Shown in pieces: positions 55,039-62,959 of a stretch of DNA of 64,000 nucleotides. The DNA is from BMS3ABIN04 sp964553325 (GTDB lineage Bacteria > Bacteroidota > Ignavibacteria > Ignavibacteriales > Melioribacteraceae), in assembly GCA_964553325.1 (NCBI GenBank), contig CAZKKI010000082.1, positions 113,642-177,641 of the forward strand, in the 5' to 3' direction. The position numbers and the translations under genes were made by a program. Under the pieces are notes generated by a model that saw only the letters and a program-made list of their open reading frames with translations, searched no databases and was not told the origin of the DNA. Within the stretch, counting starts at the first letter, position 1, and every line of letters starts with the position of its first letter.

Positions 55039-55680
55039 TTATTTTCCGTGTTTTGCCAAATAATCAATTCCCTTTTGTACAATTTCCCAGTAACCTTCTT
55101 TTTTCTCGTTTGTAATCAAACCTTCTTCAATCATTCTCTCACTTTCTATTAAGAGGCTTTCGTGCCATTTTTCAAGACCGTCTTCATCGATAATTTCCAA
55201 ATCCTTTTTTGTCAACTTGTTTTTCATATCTTTCTTTACAAAACCGATCACTTCATCAATTGCCGCACTACCGCCCAAATAAATTAATCCTTTAAGCATA
55301 GGGAGTCTAAAATCTTCTTCCGGGGTTAAAACGACTTCCTCTTCTTCATCCAAATATTGCGGATCGAATATTACGTCTTCTTCACTCTCCGGTTGTTCGT
55401 CGGAATTTTCTTCGTTTTTTTCGGCGTCCAAATCTTTTCCGCTGTTACCGTTTTGAATTTTATCGAATAATTCTTTAGCTTCCGTTAATTTTTTAACTAC
55501 GCCTTCGTAAGGCACAAGCTCGTTAAGTAATTCCTGTGCTTTTTCCAAACTTCCGTTTAAAATTTCATCGGAACTTTGTTGTTTTAATCCGGCAACATAA
55601 CCGTTAATTTTCTCATAAACATTTGCAAAAGCCGCTAGAATTTCTTCTTTATCAATCGGATTTGTTGGTTTATCACTCAT
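55039..55680 (-). CDS. Mrr_N-type winged-helix protein
   Basis: The start is set at ATG 55680 (MSDKPTNPIDKEE), which has AAAGAGC upstream; the longer frame adds 13 residues. The 213-residue product has a helical N-terminal half, a very acidic linker (about 85-125) and a C-terminal winged helix (about 125-210; LPMLKGLIYLGGSAAIDEVI, ERMIEEGLI, YWEIVQKGIDYLA) as in the N-terminal domain of Mrr restriction proteins. The nuclease domain is absent, so it is a DNA- or protein-binding factor rather than a restriction enzyme. Its target is unknown. Confidence 0.6.
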   Translation of the reverse strand: MSDKPTNPIDKEEILAAFANVYEKINGYVAGLKQQSSDEILNGSLEKAQELLNELVPYEGVVKKLTEAKELFDKIQNGNSGKDLDAEKNEENSDEQPESEEDVIFDPQYLDEEEEVVLTPEEDFRLPMLKGLIYLGGSAAIDEVIGFVKKDMKNKLTKKDLEIIDEDGLEKWHESLLIESERMIEEGLITNEKKEGYWEIVQKGIDYLAKHGK

Positions 55681-55858
55681 TTTAGCTCTTTGTATTAAAT
55701 TTTGAAAAGAAAACACCAAATAACCAATTCAGTAATCTATTATCGGAAAGGGTTTTCTTTTTTTAATAGTAAAGCTGTTTACACATCACTGTTTTTTACT
55801 TGATTTCCGAAACTAATTTTCCAATATTGCATCAAATGCGAAAAAATGAGGAGAGAAA

Positions 55859-56857
55859 ATGTACCAGATAATTATAATCGGTGCCGGGCCTGCAGGAATA
55901 AGCATGGGCGTAGAGGCTAGGAATTACGGAGTTACTAAAGAACACGTATTGATAATCGAAAAAGCTAACGAACACTCGTTCACAATAAAAAAGTATTACC
56001 CCGAAACGAAACTTGTTACAGCAAATTACAAGGGTTTTACTCCTGTTTGTACCGGCGTAATGTGCTTAACCGATTCAACCAAACACGAAACAATTTCATA
56101 TTTGGATAAAGCAATTGAGGATTATGAGTTGAATGTTCATTATAACGAAACGGTTTACAAAATAGAGAAAATTGAAAGTGAACAAAAATTCAAAGTATAT
56201 ACGGATAAAAACGTTTACGAATCGAAAGTTGTAGCGGTTGCGGTTGGAATTTTAGGTAAGCCGAACAAACCGGATTATCCGCTTCCACGAAGTTTAAAAG
56301 ATAGGATTTTATTCGACATCACTTCTTTTGAAATTAAGAATTCCAAAGTGTTGGTTGTGGGCGGAGGCGATTCGGCATCGGAATATTGCCAATTTTTATC
56401 CGAAAACAACAACGATGTAACACTCAGTTACCGCCGCGGCGAATTTATAAGAATGAATGAAATCAATAAAGAAAGTCTTTTGGCTTTAGCCAAATCCGGT
56501 AAAGTTCGTTTGCTGTTAAACTCAAATATTACCGAAATTGTTGATAAGGATGGAAAACCCGAAGTTCATTTCAAAGAGGAAAACATCGAACCTGAAATTT
56601 TCGATTACGTAATTTACGCACTCGGCGGAAGCACGCCCGAAAACTTTTTGAAAACAATCGGTATTGAGTTTAACGGACCCCAACCCGTATTAAAAGAAGG
56701 CTACGAAACAAATATTCCCGGATTGTTTTTAATCGGCGATTTAAGCGCCGGTAAAAAAGGCGGTTCGATTATTTGGGCATTTAATTCCGCTAATTCCGCG
56801 ATGAGAAAAATATGCGAATCTTACTTGCTATGCGAAATCGAGAAACCTAAAAAATAG
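55859..56857 (+). CDS. FAD/NAD(P)-dependent oxidoreductase, thioredoxin-reductase-like
   Basis: This 332-residue flavoprotein has the FAD-binding GAGPAGISMG (8-17), the NAD(P)-binding GGGDSASEYC (about 169-178) and the terminal LIGDLSAGKKGGS FAD motif. There is no redox CxxC between the nucleotide sites, so it is not thioredoxin reductase; it resembles YpdA or ferredoxin-NADP reductase-like members. A GAGGAGAG ribosome site is very strong. A Crp/Fnr regulator follows after 81 bp, which suggests a redox or sulfide-related response. The electron acceptor is unknown. Confidence 0.78.
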   Translation: MYQIIIIGAGPAGISMGVEARNYGVTKEHVLIIEKANEHSFTIKKYYPETKLVTANYKGFTPVCTGVMCLTDSTKHETISYLDKAIEDYELNVHYNETVYKIEKIESEQKFKVYTDKNVYESKVVAVAVGILGKPNKPDYPLPRSLKDRILFDITSFEIKNSKVLVVGGGDSASEYCQFLSENNNDVTLSYRRGEFIRMNEINKESLLALAKSGKVRLLLNSNITEIVDKDGKPEVHFKEENIEPEIFDYVIYALGGSTPENFLKTIGIEFNGPQPVLKEGYETNIPGLFLIGDLSAGKKGGSIIWAFNSANSAMRKICESYLLCEIEKPKK

Positions 56858-56938
56858 CTTATGATAAACGAAGTAGATTTATTATCAAATAAAAGTTAAA
56901 TTGTTTCGAGCATTTGCCAAAATTTCGTCTATTAAACA

Positions 56939-57622
56939 ATGTTATCCGAAGAAAAATACAACTTATTGGAAAACGATTTGCCCTTCCTCGGGTTGGCAAA
57001 CGATGAAATTAAACAAAAAATACTCCAATACGGATCTTTGGCAAAATTACCGAAAGGAACAGTGATATTCGACGAAGGTTCGGAATGCAACACTTTAGCC
57101 GTTATCATTACAGGCAGAGTGCGCGTTTACAAGCTCGGTGAAAGCGGCAAGGAAATTACAATTTACAGAATTTTCGAAGGTGAAAGCTGCATCCTAACAA
57201 TTTCATCGATTTTAAGCAATTTAACTTTTCCGGCTACTGCTGTTGCGGAAGAGGAAACCGAAGCGTTGATTCTTCCCGCAGACATTTTTAAAGAATTGGT
57301 AAATAAAGACGAAGCTTGGAGAAATTATACTTTCGGACTGGTAAACAAACGGCTCGCAAATATCATAACGGTTGTAGAAAAAGTCGCTTTCAAAAGGATG
57401 GACGAAAGAATAGCCGAATTTTTAGTGAAAAAGTCCGACTCCGAACCGAACGGTTTAAATATAACTCATCAGGAAATCGCCGATGAATTAGGAACTCATC
57501 GCGAGGTTATAAGTAGAATCCTTAAAGAATTTGAAAAATTGGAATTAATTAAACTTTCGCGAAACCGGATAGAAATACTCAATCGAAACGAACTTTTTTC
57601 AAAAGTAAAACATTCTTCTTAG
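56939..57622 (+). CDS. Crp/Fnr-family transcriptional regulator
   Basis: This 227-residue protein has an N-terminal cyclic-nucleotide-like beta-barrel (about 20-130) and a C-terminal winged helix (about 150-220) with NITHQEIADELGTHREVISRILKE as helix-turn-helix. It lacks the N-terminal cysteine cluster of Fnr, but Cys46 and Cys85-like residues in the barrel could sense redox or sulfur state. Neighbours are an oxidoreductase upstream and a DUF2892 membrane protein downstream, a pattern seen with regulators of sulfide or oxidative stress. The effector is unknown. Confidence 0.88.
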   Translation: MLSEEKYNLLENDLPFLGLANDEIKQKILQYGSLAKLPKGTVIFDEGSECNTLAVIITGRVRVYKLGESGKEITIYRIFEGESCILTISSILSNLTFPATAVAEEETEALILPADIFKELVNKDEAWRNYTFGLVNKRLANIITVVEKVAFKRMDERIAEFLVKKSDSEPNGLNITHQEIADELGTHREVISRILKEFEKLELIKLSRNRIEILNRNELFSKVKHSS

Positions 57623-57655
57623 TTTTGTAACATTATCACTGAACTAGTTTCATCG

Positions 57656-57673
57656 AAACGATATATTTCGTTT
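57656..57673. promoter_or_regulatory. Inverted repeat, possible Crp/Fnr-type site
   Basis: AAACGA-TATATT-TCGTTT (57656-57673) lies 38-55 bp upstream of the DUF2892 gene, directly after the Crp/Fnr regulator gene. Arm length and spacing would suit a dimeric regulator. Confidence 0.4.
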
Positions 57674-57710
57674 AAGATTTTTCTTTTCAAATAATCGTTG
57701 GAGGTAAGGT

Positions 57711-57899
57711 ATGAAAAAGAATGTTGGTTCAGTCGACAAAATCATCCGAATCATTTTAGGTATTGTAATTATTGCTTACGGAATAATCGAATCTTCATGG
57801 TGGGGATTGGTCGGTTTGGTTCCGCTTTTAACAGCGTTTATGGGCTTCTGCCCGCTGTATGCCCCGTTTAAAATTTCAACAGACAAAAAAGCAGAATAG
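57711..57899 (+). CDS. DUF2892 small inner-membrane protein
   Basis: This 62-residue protein has two TM helices (about 11-28 and 30-50) and the DUF2892 pattern MKKNVGSVDKIIRIILGI...GFCPLYAPFKI, the last part being the conserved FCPLYxLxGI-like segment. Family members occur alone or fused to rhodanese (YgaP). It starts behind GGAGGTAAGG and lies 88 bp after the Crp/Fnr gene. Function is unknown, with a possible link to sulfide handling. Confidence 0.85.
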   Translation: MKKNVGSVDKIIRIILGIVIIAYGIIESSWWGLVGLVPLLTAFMGFCPLYAPFKISTDKKAE

Positions 57900-57906
57900 T
57901 TAAAAA

Positions 57907-57940
57907 GATAAAAGGCTCGTGCTGAGCCTTTTATTTTTTA
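57907..57940. terminator. Bidirectional intrinsic terminator
   Basis: AAAAGGCTC-GTGCT-GAGCCTTTT (57910-57932), followed by T-rich sequence, separates DUF2892 from the convergent - strand run. Confidence 0.88.
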
Positions 57941-58001
57941 TCTTCCCGATTTATCGATCATAATTCACAAATTGCAAAAACAGTGCGAAAAAAATTTTCA
58001 G

Positions 58002-58559
58002 TTAGAACGAAAACCGGTAAAGTCCTTGCAGGAAAAAGACAAAATAGCTTGCAGTACTGTTTGTAAACGTATTACCGAATTCCGCACCGGCAGCAATTGA
58101 AAATCCGTTATTGCTTGAACGCCGGAATACATATCTTATTAAAATTGTTGCAGCTAATCCGAAATCCAAATCATCCGTATCGCTGTATGTTCTATCGTTA
58201 ACCAAGACGAATCCCAAACCTTCTTCGAGTATGAAATTATTAGCAACCGGTTGATGGATAAAGCCGGAAAACGAAACCGCTTTAATAAAAGGATAATATC
58301 TTCCGCGTCGGTCCTCCGGTAAAAAATATTCCACTTTCCGGGCAATCAGAAATTCGGTTCTGAACGTTATGGCTTTTAAAAAATACGGGTTGTAGCCCAG
58401 CGTAATATTCCCGGCAAGAGAAGTAACCGAGGGCGAGTTTCCCTTTATCGAACCGATACCGACTCCGGCGCCGATTTCCAGACCGGATGTTTGTCCTTGT
58501 ATAAAACCGGACGATGCGATTATAATTAAAACTGCAATTATTTTAACTTTACTTTTCAT
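58002..58559 (-). CDS. Small outer-membrane beta-barrel protein
   Basis: This 185-residue protein has a signal peptide (about 1-22, ending IQGQ) and repeated amphipathic beta-strands with a terminal Phe (LYRFSF), as in eight-stranded outer-membrane barrels. No family is recognised. It lies 7 bp downstream of the BtpA-like gene and is the last gene of the seven-gene run. Confidence 0.65.
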   Translation of the reverse strand: MKSKVKIIAVLIIIASSGFIQGQTSGLEIGAGVGIGSIKGNSPSVTSLAGNITLGYNPYFLKAITFRTEFLIARKVEYFLPEDRRGRYYPFIKAVSFSGFIHQPVANNFILEEGLGFVLVNDRTYSDTDDLDFGLAATILIRYVFRRSSNNGFSIAAGAEFGNTFTNSTASYFVFFLQGLYRFSF

Positions 58560-58566
58560 ATCAAAC

Positions 58567-59376
58567 TTACGCTCGAAGGGAAAAAATCCTTTCCATAAAA
58601 TTTGTTACTCGATTTTTATCTACACCGTTTTCCCAAAACCCGTTTTCTTTAAAATACGAACCGATTATAAAACCGTCCGCCGAATTAAAATATTTTTCAA
58701 GATTATCCAGTGTCACTCCCGAACCGATAAGAACCGGCAAGGAAACGTTTTTTTTCACCGATTTTACCTCATCGATATTTGCTTCATCGGAAGTAGTTTT
58801 TCCGGTCAAAATTATCCCGTCGCTTAGAAAAAACTCCGCCGCTTTGGCGGTCTCAACAATATCGACATCGGAAGTAATAGAATGTGACCCGTGTTTCTTT
58901 TTCACATCCGTAAAAACGGCAATATGTTCGGCGCCTATGTGTTTTCTATATCGTAGCAAATCTCCCGCATCGGCTTCAATTAGTCCTTCATCGGCAACGT
59001 GTGCAAAAACAAAACCTTCGGCACGAATATAATCCAAACCCGCCGAGTTTGCAGCGGCTAATGCTTCTTTATTTGCACCAGCTAAAATCTGCATTCCAAT
59101 CGGTAAACCGGTTTTGTTTTTAATTTCGTGACCGATAACACTCATCATAGTTGTTATTTCAGGTCCAACATTTTTCCTCATATAAGGAACATCGTGCATA
59201 TTTTCAATCATTATCGAATCAACGCCGGCATCGGAATAAATCATAGCTTCGCGAATTGCTTTATCGAGAATGTCGGAAACACTGCCTCTATATTTTGGTG
59301 TACCCGGTAAGGCTTCCACGTGAACCATCCCGATTACGGGTTTCGGATTTTTAAAAATCGAATCGAACCTAAGCAT
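58567..59376 (-). CDS. BtpA/SgcQ-family TIM-barrel protein
   Basis: This 269-residue cytosolic protein starts with KPVIGMVHVEALPGTPKY, the BtpA signature, and has IMIENMHDVPY, RAEGFVFAHVADEG and VLIGSGVTLDNL as barrel loops. Family members are TIM barrels; BtpA is needed for photosystem I stability in cyanobacteria, and SgcQ lies in a sugar operon of E. coli, but the reaction is unknown. It overlaps the PspC gene by 8 bp. Confidence 0.85.
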   Translation of the reverse strand: MLRFDSIFKNPKPVIGMVHVEALPGTPKYRGSVSDILDKAIREAMIYSDAGVDSIMIENMHDVPYMRKNVGPEITTMMSVIGHEIKNKTGLPIGMQILAGANKEALAAANSAGLDYIRAEGFVFAHVADEGLIEADAGDLLRYRKHIGAEHIAVFTDVKKKHGSHSITSDVDIVETAKAAEFFLSDGIILTGKTTSDEANIDEVKSVKKNVSLPVLIGSGVTLDNLEKYFNSADGFIIGSYFKENGFWENGVDKNRVTNFMERIFSLRA

Positions 59377-59575
59377 TATCGTTATCTCCTTTTTGCGGAG
59401 CGGGGATTATCATCCAAAGAATAAGATAAACCAAAATTCCGGGAAAAGCCGCACTTAGAATGGAAAGGAGAACATAACCAATTCGTACTAACGTCGGGTC
59501 CCATCCAAGCCACTCTGCAATACCGGCACAAACTCCGCCTATCATTGCATTTTTCGATCTTGTTAATTGAGCCAT
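59369..59575 (-). CDS. PspC-domain small membrane protein
   Basis: ATG 59575 is used because the longer frame overlaps the cupin gene and the family starts here (MAQLTRSKNAMIGGVCAGIAEWLG within the first 25 residues). The 68-residue protein has one amphipathic start and one TM helix (about 35-58; GILVYLILWMIIP), the whole PspC fold. PspC proteins respond to membrane stress. It lies 10 bp after the cupin gene and overlaps the BtpA gene by 8 bp. Confidence 0.85.
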   Translation of the reverse strand: MAQLTRSKNAMIGGVCAGIAEWLGWDPTLVRIGYVLLSILSAAFPGILVYLILWMIIPAPQKGDNDNA

Positions 59576-59585
59576 GATATTTAAT

Positions 59586-59918
59586 TTATTTATTCTTGAA
59601 ATGAACCGCAAGCCATAAAGTTTTTTCATCGGCTGAAGTTTCTTCCACACGGTGTTTAACGTGAGCGGGTATCGTAACAAAATCACCTTTCCGCATAATT
59701 ATTTTATTTCCGTCTTCAAAAGCCAAAACGGCATAACCGCTCAATAATAGAACAAACTCCGTTGTTTCTTGATCGTACCAAAAACCGGCGGGCGATTTGT
59801 GTCCTTCCGAAATAATTCTTTCGATTTTAACGTTATCGTTTCCCCCAATACGTTCGATTAATTCTTCATTCAATTTCGTATGGGGCAAATTGAAAAAATT
59901 TTTCACTTTGATTTTCAT
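59586..59918 (-). CDS. Cupin-domain protein
   Basis: This 110-residue single-domain cupin has GYAVLAFEDGNKIIMRKGDF and VTIPAHVKHRVEET, the second containing the metal-type His. The first metal-ligand set is reduced (ETTEFVLLLSG), so metal binding is uncertain. Its start overlaps the stop of the ThDP enzyme gene (shared base 59918). It may bind a small product or act with the ThDP enzyme. Confidence 0.78.
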   Translation of the reverse strand: MKIKVKNFFNLPHTKLNEELIERIGGNDNVKIERIISEGHKSPAGFWYDQETTEFVLLLSGYAVLAFEDGNKIIMRKGDFVTIPAHVKHRVEETSADEKTLWLAVHFKNK

Positions 59919-61072
59919 CAGTAATCCGCAATAATAATTCTAAGTTCGTCAGCATTTTTCGCTTCTTCCAAAACGGAAACTACTTCCAATACGTCTTGCG
60001 GATCGGAAATATGTTTGATATAATTTTGATAACCCGCTAAAACCCGCATCATAATTCTTTTGCGAATTTTCTGTCCGCCCGTTGCGCCGGCTTCTTTGTT
60101 ATAAAGTATAACTATTTTTAACGGTAATTCCCTTTCAAAAGCTTCTATTAATCCGAGATGACCGGCGGCCAGGAAACTGAAATCGCCCGTTATTGCCCAA
60201 ACGTCTTTATAACCGGCTAGATAAGCACCAATTGCCAAAGGAACGGATCCGCCCAGATGAGTAACAAGATCGATTGTATTATAAGGAGGAAAAGCGAAAA
60301 CGCTGGAAACACTTGTATCGCCCGTAACAACTTCACCTCTAAGATTTTTAAGTGCATCGAAAAGAACAACATATTTTTGAGCACCTTGCTTATATCGTAA
60401 CGGAAAGTCGTTAGGAAACTCGGGTATTGGCGGTTGAGCAATTCCGGAGTAATCGGGTGTAATTTTTTTTGTGGTGAAAACTTTATATTGATAATCGGCT
60501 AAAACGGGATGTACAACGTGCGCCAAAATATTCCTTTCAAATTTCTTTTCTTTGTGGGTAAGATTTTGCGAAGTGAATTCCGTTTCAAGATTTATCTCAT
60601 CCGCATTAATCAACAGCGCATAGGGTAATTTACGAATCTCCGATTCACGGAAGCAACCGACAATATCATCGTAAATGGTTTCCTTTGTTGCCCGCTTATA
60701 CGGAAAAGACATTCCTTTCAGAATCGGTTCGATTTCCATAATGTTATCCGAGTGTCTGCCGGTAAGGTCTTCAAAAATAAAGACAACAAATCCAGCCGAA
60801 AGAGATGTATATAAAGAATCTACCGCAGCGTTGCCGGCTTTAACAAAACCTTGTGCTTTCATCATTGTTGCCGCTCTTTTACCAACCAAAGCGGCGCCGT
60901 GCGAAACGGAATAAGCAACCTCTTCGTGAAAAGACAACACCGGCATTTTCCGATTGATTAACGCGTAACTTTTATACGCCTCACTGGCGCCGAATCCCGG
61001 TACGTTTGTAACTACACAAGTTTGTAAATCTTTTAGTGCTTGCCCAATGGCTTCAGAAAGTGTTGTTTTCAT
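59918..61072 (-). CDS. ThDP-dependent enzyme, IorA/2-oxoacid-decarboxylase-like
   Basis: This 384-residue protein has an N-terminal pyrimidine-binding domain (about 5-160; the catalytic Glu in LSFHEEVAYSVSHGAAL, then GKRAATMMKAQG) and a C-terminal pyrophosphate-binding domain (about 255-384; the ThDP motif GDFSFLAAGHLGL ending in LYN). The pattern recalls the indolepyruvate ferredoxin oxidoreductase alpha chain (GDSTF and TGGQ), but the ferredoxin domain and an IorB partner are absent. Sulfo- or phosphonopyruvate decarboxylase is an alternative. The substrate is unknown; the neighbours do not name a pathway. Confidence 0.75.
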   Translation of the reverse strand: MKTTLSEAIGQALKDLQTCVVTNVPGFGASEAYKSYALINRKMPVLSFHEEVAYSVSHGAALVGKRAATMMKAQGFVKAGNAAVDSLYTSLSAGFVVFIFEDLTGRHSDNIMEIEPILKGMSFPYKRATKETIYDDIVGCFRESEIRKLPYALLINADEINLETEFTSQNLTHKEKKFERNILAHVVHPVLADYQYKVFTTKKITPDYSGIAQPPIPEFPNDFPLRYKQGAQKYVVLFDALKNLRGEVVTGDTSVSSVFAFPPYNTIDLVTHLGGSVPLAIGAYLAGYKDVWAITGDFSFLAAGHLGLIEAFERELPLKIVILYNKEAGATGGQKIRKRIMMRVLAGYQNYIKHISDPQDVLEVVSVLEEAKNADELRIIIADY

Positions 61073-61091
61073 AACTCTCCCATTCCCTAAT

Positions 61092-62321
61092 TTATTTTAA
61101 AAGTTTTTTCTCGAATTCCGCGACAACGCGAAAATCTTTACCCGTTGGATTTTGAAAAATGTTAAGCTCGAATTCGTTAATTACCGCAAAAATGTGATCA
61201 AAAATATCAGCTTGAATTTCCTCGTATTTCGTCCATACCGTTGTTTTGGCAAAGACATAAATTTCTATCGGGATACCGCTTGGACCGGGAGTTAATTGTC
61301 TTACCAAAAAAGTAAAACCGGGATGAATATCTTCACGACTTTTAAGATAAGCTTTTAAATATTCCCGGAATGTTCCGATATTCGTTAAGCGTCTTCCATT
61401 AACCAAAACTGAATCATCGATGTTGTGTTTTTTATTATACTCGGCAATTTCCTTTTCTTTACGTTCTATGTAATCGGTAATCAATTGGAATTTTCTGAAT
61501 TTATTTAATAATCTTTCATCCAAAAATTTTACGCTGGAAAGGTCGATATAAACCGAGCGCTTTATCCGGCGGGCACCGGCTTGTTGCATACCTCTCCAAT
61601 TTTTAAATGAGCCTTCGAGAATTTTGTAAGTCGGAATTACAACAATTGTTTTATCGAAATTTTGCACCTTGATTGTGTGAAGCGCAATATCAATAACGTC
61701 TCCGTCCGCACCGTACTGCGGTACTTCGATCCAGTCGCCTATTCTAATCAAATCGTATGCTGAAATATGAATGCTTGCAACGAAAGAAAGGATAGTGTCT
61801 TTGAAAACCAAGATAAGAATTGCCGTTAGCGCACCGAGTCCCGTTAAAATGGTCCACGGTTCTTGTCCGGTTAGAATACCGATTATAGCAATTCCCCCGA
61901 AAATATAAACTACAATTTTAACTACTTGCAAATAACCTTTTATCGGTTTTCTATCGTAACGTTTGGATTTCTCATAAAGTTCGTTCCCCGCATCTATAAT
62001 CAATCCGATGATGATAACGAGTATTACAATTAAAACCGATTCGAGAATATTTCCGATAATCTGCGAACCGTAAGGTAAAAGATAAACGAATTGATAAATT
62101 ATCAATACGGGCAGTATCAGTGCCACACGGCTAAGGAGTTTTTCGTTTAGAACAATATCATCGATGTGGGTTTTCGTGCGCTGAACAAGTTTATGAACCC
62201 CCCGAATCAAAATTTTTTTCGTAATTAAATATGAGAGATATGCAATTACAACGATAATTAAAAATTTAACCAGATTTTCCCACACGGGATATTGCTCGAA
62301 CCAATTTTGTATTTCTTTCAT
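61092..62321 (-). CDS. MscS-family mechanosensitive channel (YbdG-like)
   Basis: This 409-residue protein has about five TM helices (15-185), with a pore-lining last helix GLGALTAILILVFKDTILSFVASI in the MscS manner, and a beta domain (about 195-255; DLIRIGDWIEVPQYGADGDVIDIALHTIKV). The long C-terminal part has an insertion (about 275-345) typical of YbdG. It should open under membrane tension and protect against osmotic downshock. It lies 4 bp after the acetyltransferase gene. Confidence 0.88.
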   Translation of the reverse strand: MKEIQNWFEQYPVWENLVKFLIIVVIAYLSYLITKKILIRGVHKLVQRTKTHIDDIVLNEKLLSRVALILPVLIIYQFVYLLPYGSQIIGNILESVLIVILVIIIGLIIDAGNELYEKSKRYDRKPIKGYLQVVKIVVYIFGGIAIIGILTGQEPWTILTGLGALTAILILVFKDTILSFVASIHISAYDLIRIGDWIEVPQYGADGDVIDIALHTIKVQNFDKTIVVIPTYKILEGSFKNWRGMQQAGARRIKRSVYIDLSSVKFLDERLLNKFRKFQLITDYIERKEKEIAEYNKKHNIDDSVLVNGRRLTNIGTFREYLKAYLKSREDIHPGFTFLVRQLTPGPSGIPIEIYVFAKTTVWTKYEEIQADIFDHIFAVINEFELNIFQNPTGKDFRVVAEFEKKLLK

Positions 62322-62325
62322 AACT

Positions 62326-62826
62326 TTATTTAATTATTGTTACTGTTTCGTTTGCCAATTTATCCAAAGCCTTTCCGGTTACGCGGTGAATTATCCAATC
62401 GTCCAATTTGATTGCGCCAAGACTTTCATAAAACTTAAGCGCAGGTTCATTCCAATCTAATACCGCCCATTCGAACCGTCCGCATTTTTTTTCTTTGGCA
62501 ATTTGTGCCAATCGTACCAGCATTGCTTTTCCGAATCCTTTACCGCGGTATTCGGGAAGAACAAATAAATCTTCCAAATACAGACCGGGTTTGGCTAAAA
62601 AAGTCGAAAAATTAAAAAAGTAAATTGCAAAGCAAACCGGAGTATTATCGTAATAACCAATCAAACACTCGGCAACAGCGGATTCCCCGAATAAATTTTC
62701 CTTAAGCAACTCTTCGGTAGCAGTTACTTCTTTTTCAAGTTTTTCGTATTCCGCCAACTTTTTAATAAAACCTAAAATTATTCCGGTATCTTTTTCTTCG
62801 GCTTTTTTTATTGTGAAACCGCTCAT
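62326..62826 (-). CDS. GNAT-family N-acetyltransferase (diamine acetyltransferase-like)
   Basis: This 166-residue enzyme has the acetyl-CoA motif LFVLPEYRGKGFGKAML (about 87-103) and a C-terminal FEWAVLDWNEPALKFYESLGA, close to spermidine/spermine and thialysine acetyltransferases (KPGLYLEDLF). The acceptor may be a polyamine or related amine. It opens the seven-gene - strand run ending at the small barrel gene. Confidence 0.85.
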   Translation of the reverse strand: MSGFTIKKAEEKDTGIILGFIKKLAEYEKLEKEVTATEELLKENLFGESAVAECLIGYYDNTPVCFAIYFFNFSTFLAKPGLYLEDLFVLPEYRGKGFGKAMLVRLAQIAKEKKCGRFEWAVLDWNEPALKFYESLGAIKLDDWIIHRVTGKALDKLANETVTIIK

Positions 62827-62923
62827 TTATCAATCTTAGTTAGTTTTAAAAGACCAGCTAAATTTACAATATTTTTAACTCAGATAAGTAACTCTAATCT
62901 AATACTTTCGTAATTTCTTTGGT

Positions 62924-62931
62924 TATATTTG
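62924..62931 (+). promoter_or_regulatory. Bacteroidetes-type -7 element (TATATTTG)
   Basis: TATATTTG, inside GTTATATTTGCA, is 29 bp upstream of the EamA gene and is identical over 12 bp to the element before the PAP2 gene (50188-50199). Confidence 0.35.
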
Positions 62932-62959
62932 CAAAATTAATTGAAGAAAAATTTTCCGG

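Noticed and set aside
55039..55719. A restriction enzyme (Mrr)
   Set aside because: Only the N-terminal winged helix is present; there is no nuclease domain and no methylase or helicase neighbour, so it is not a defence system on present evidence.
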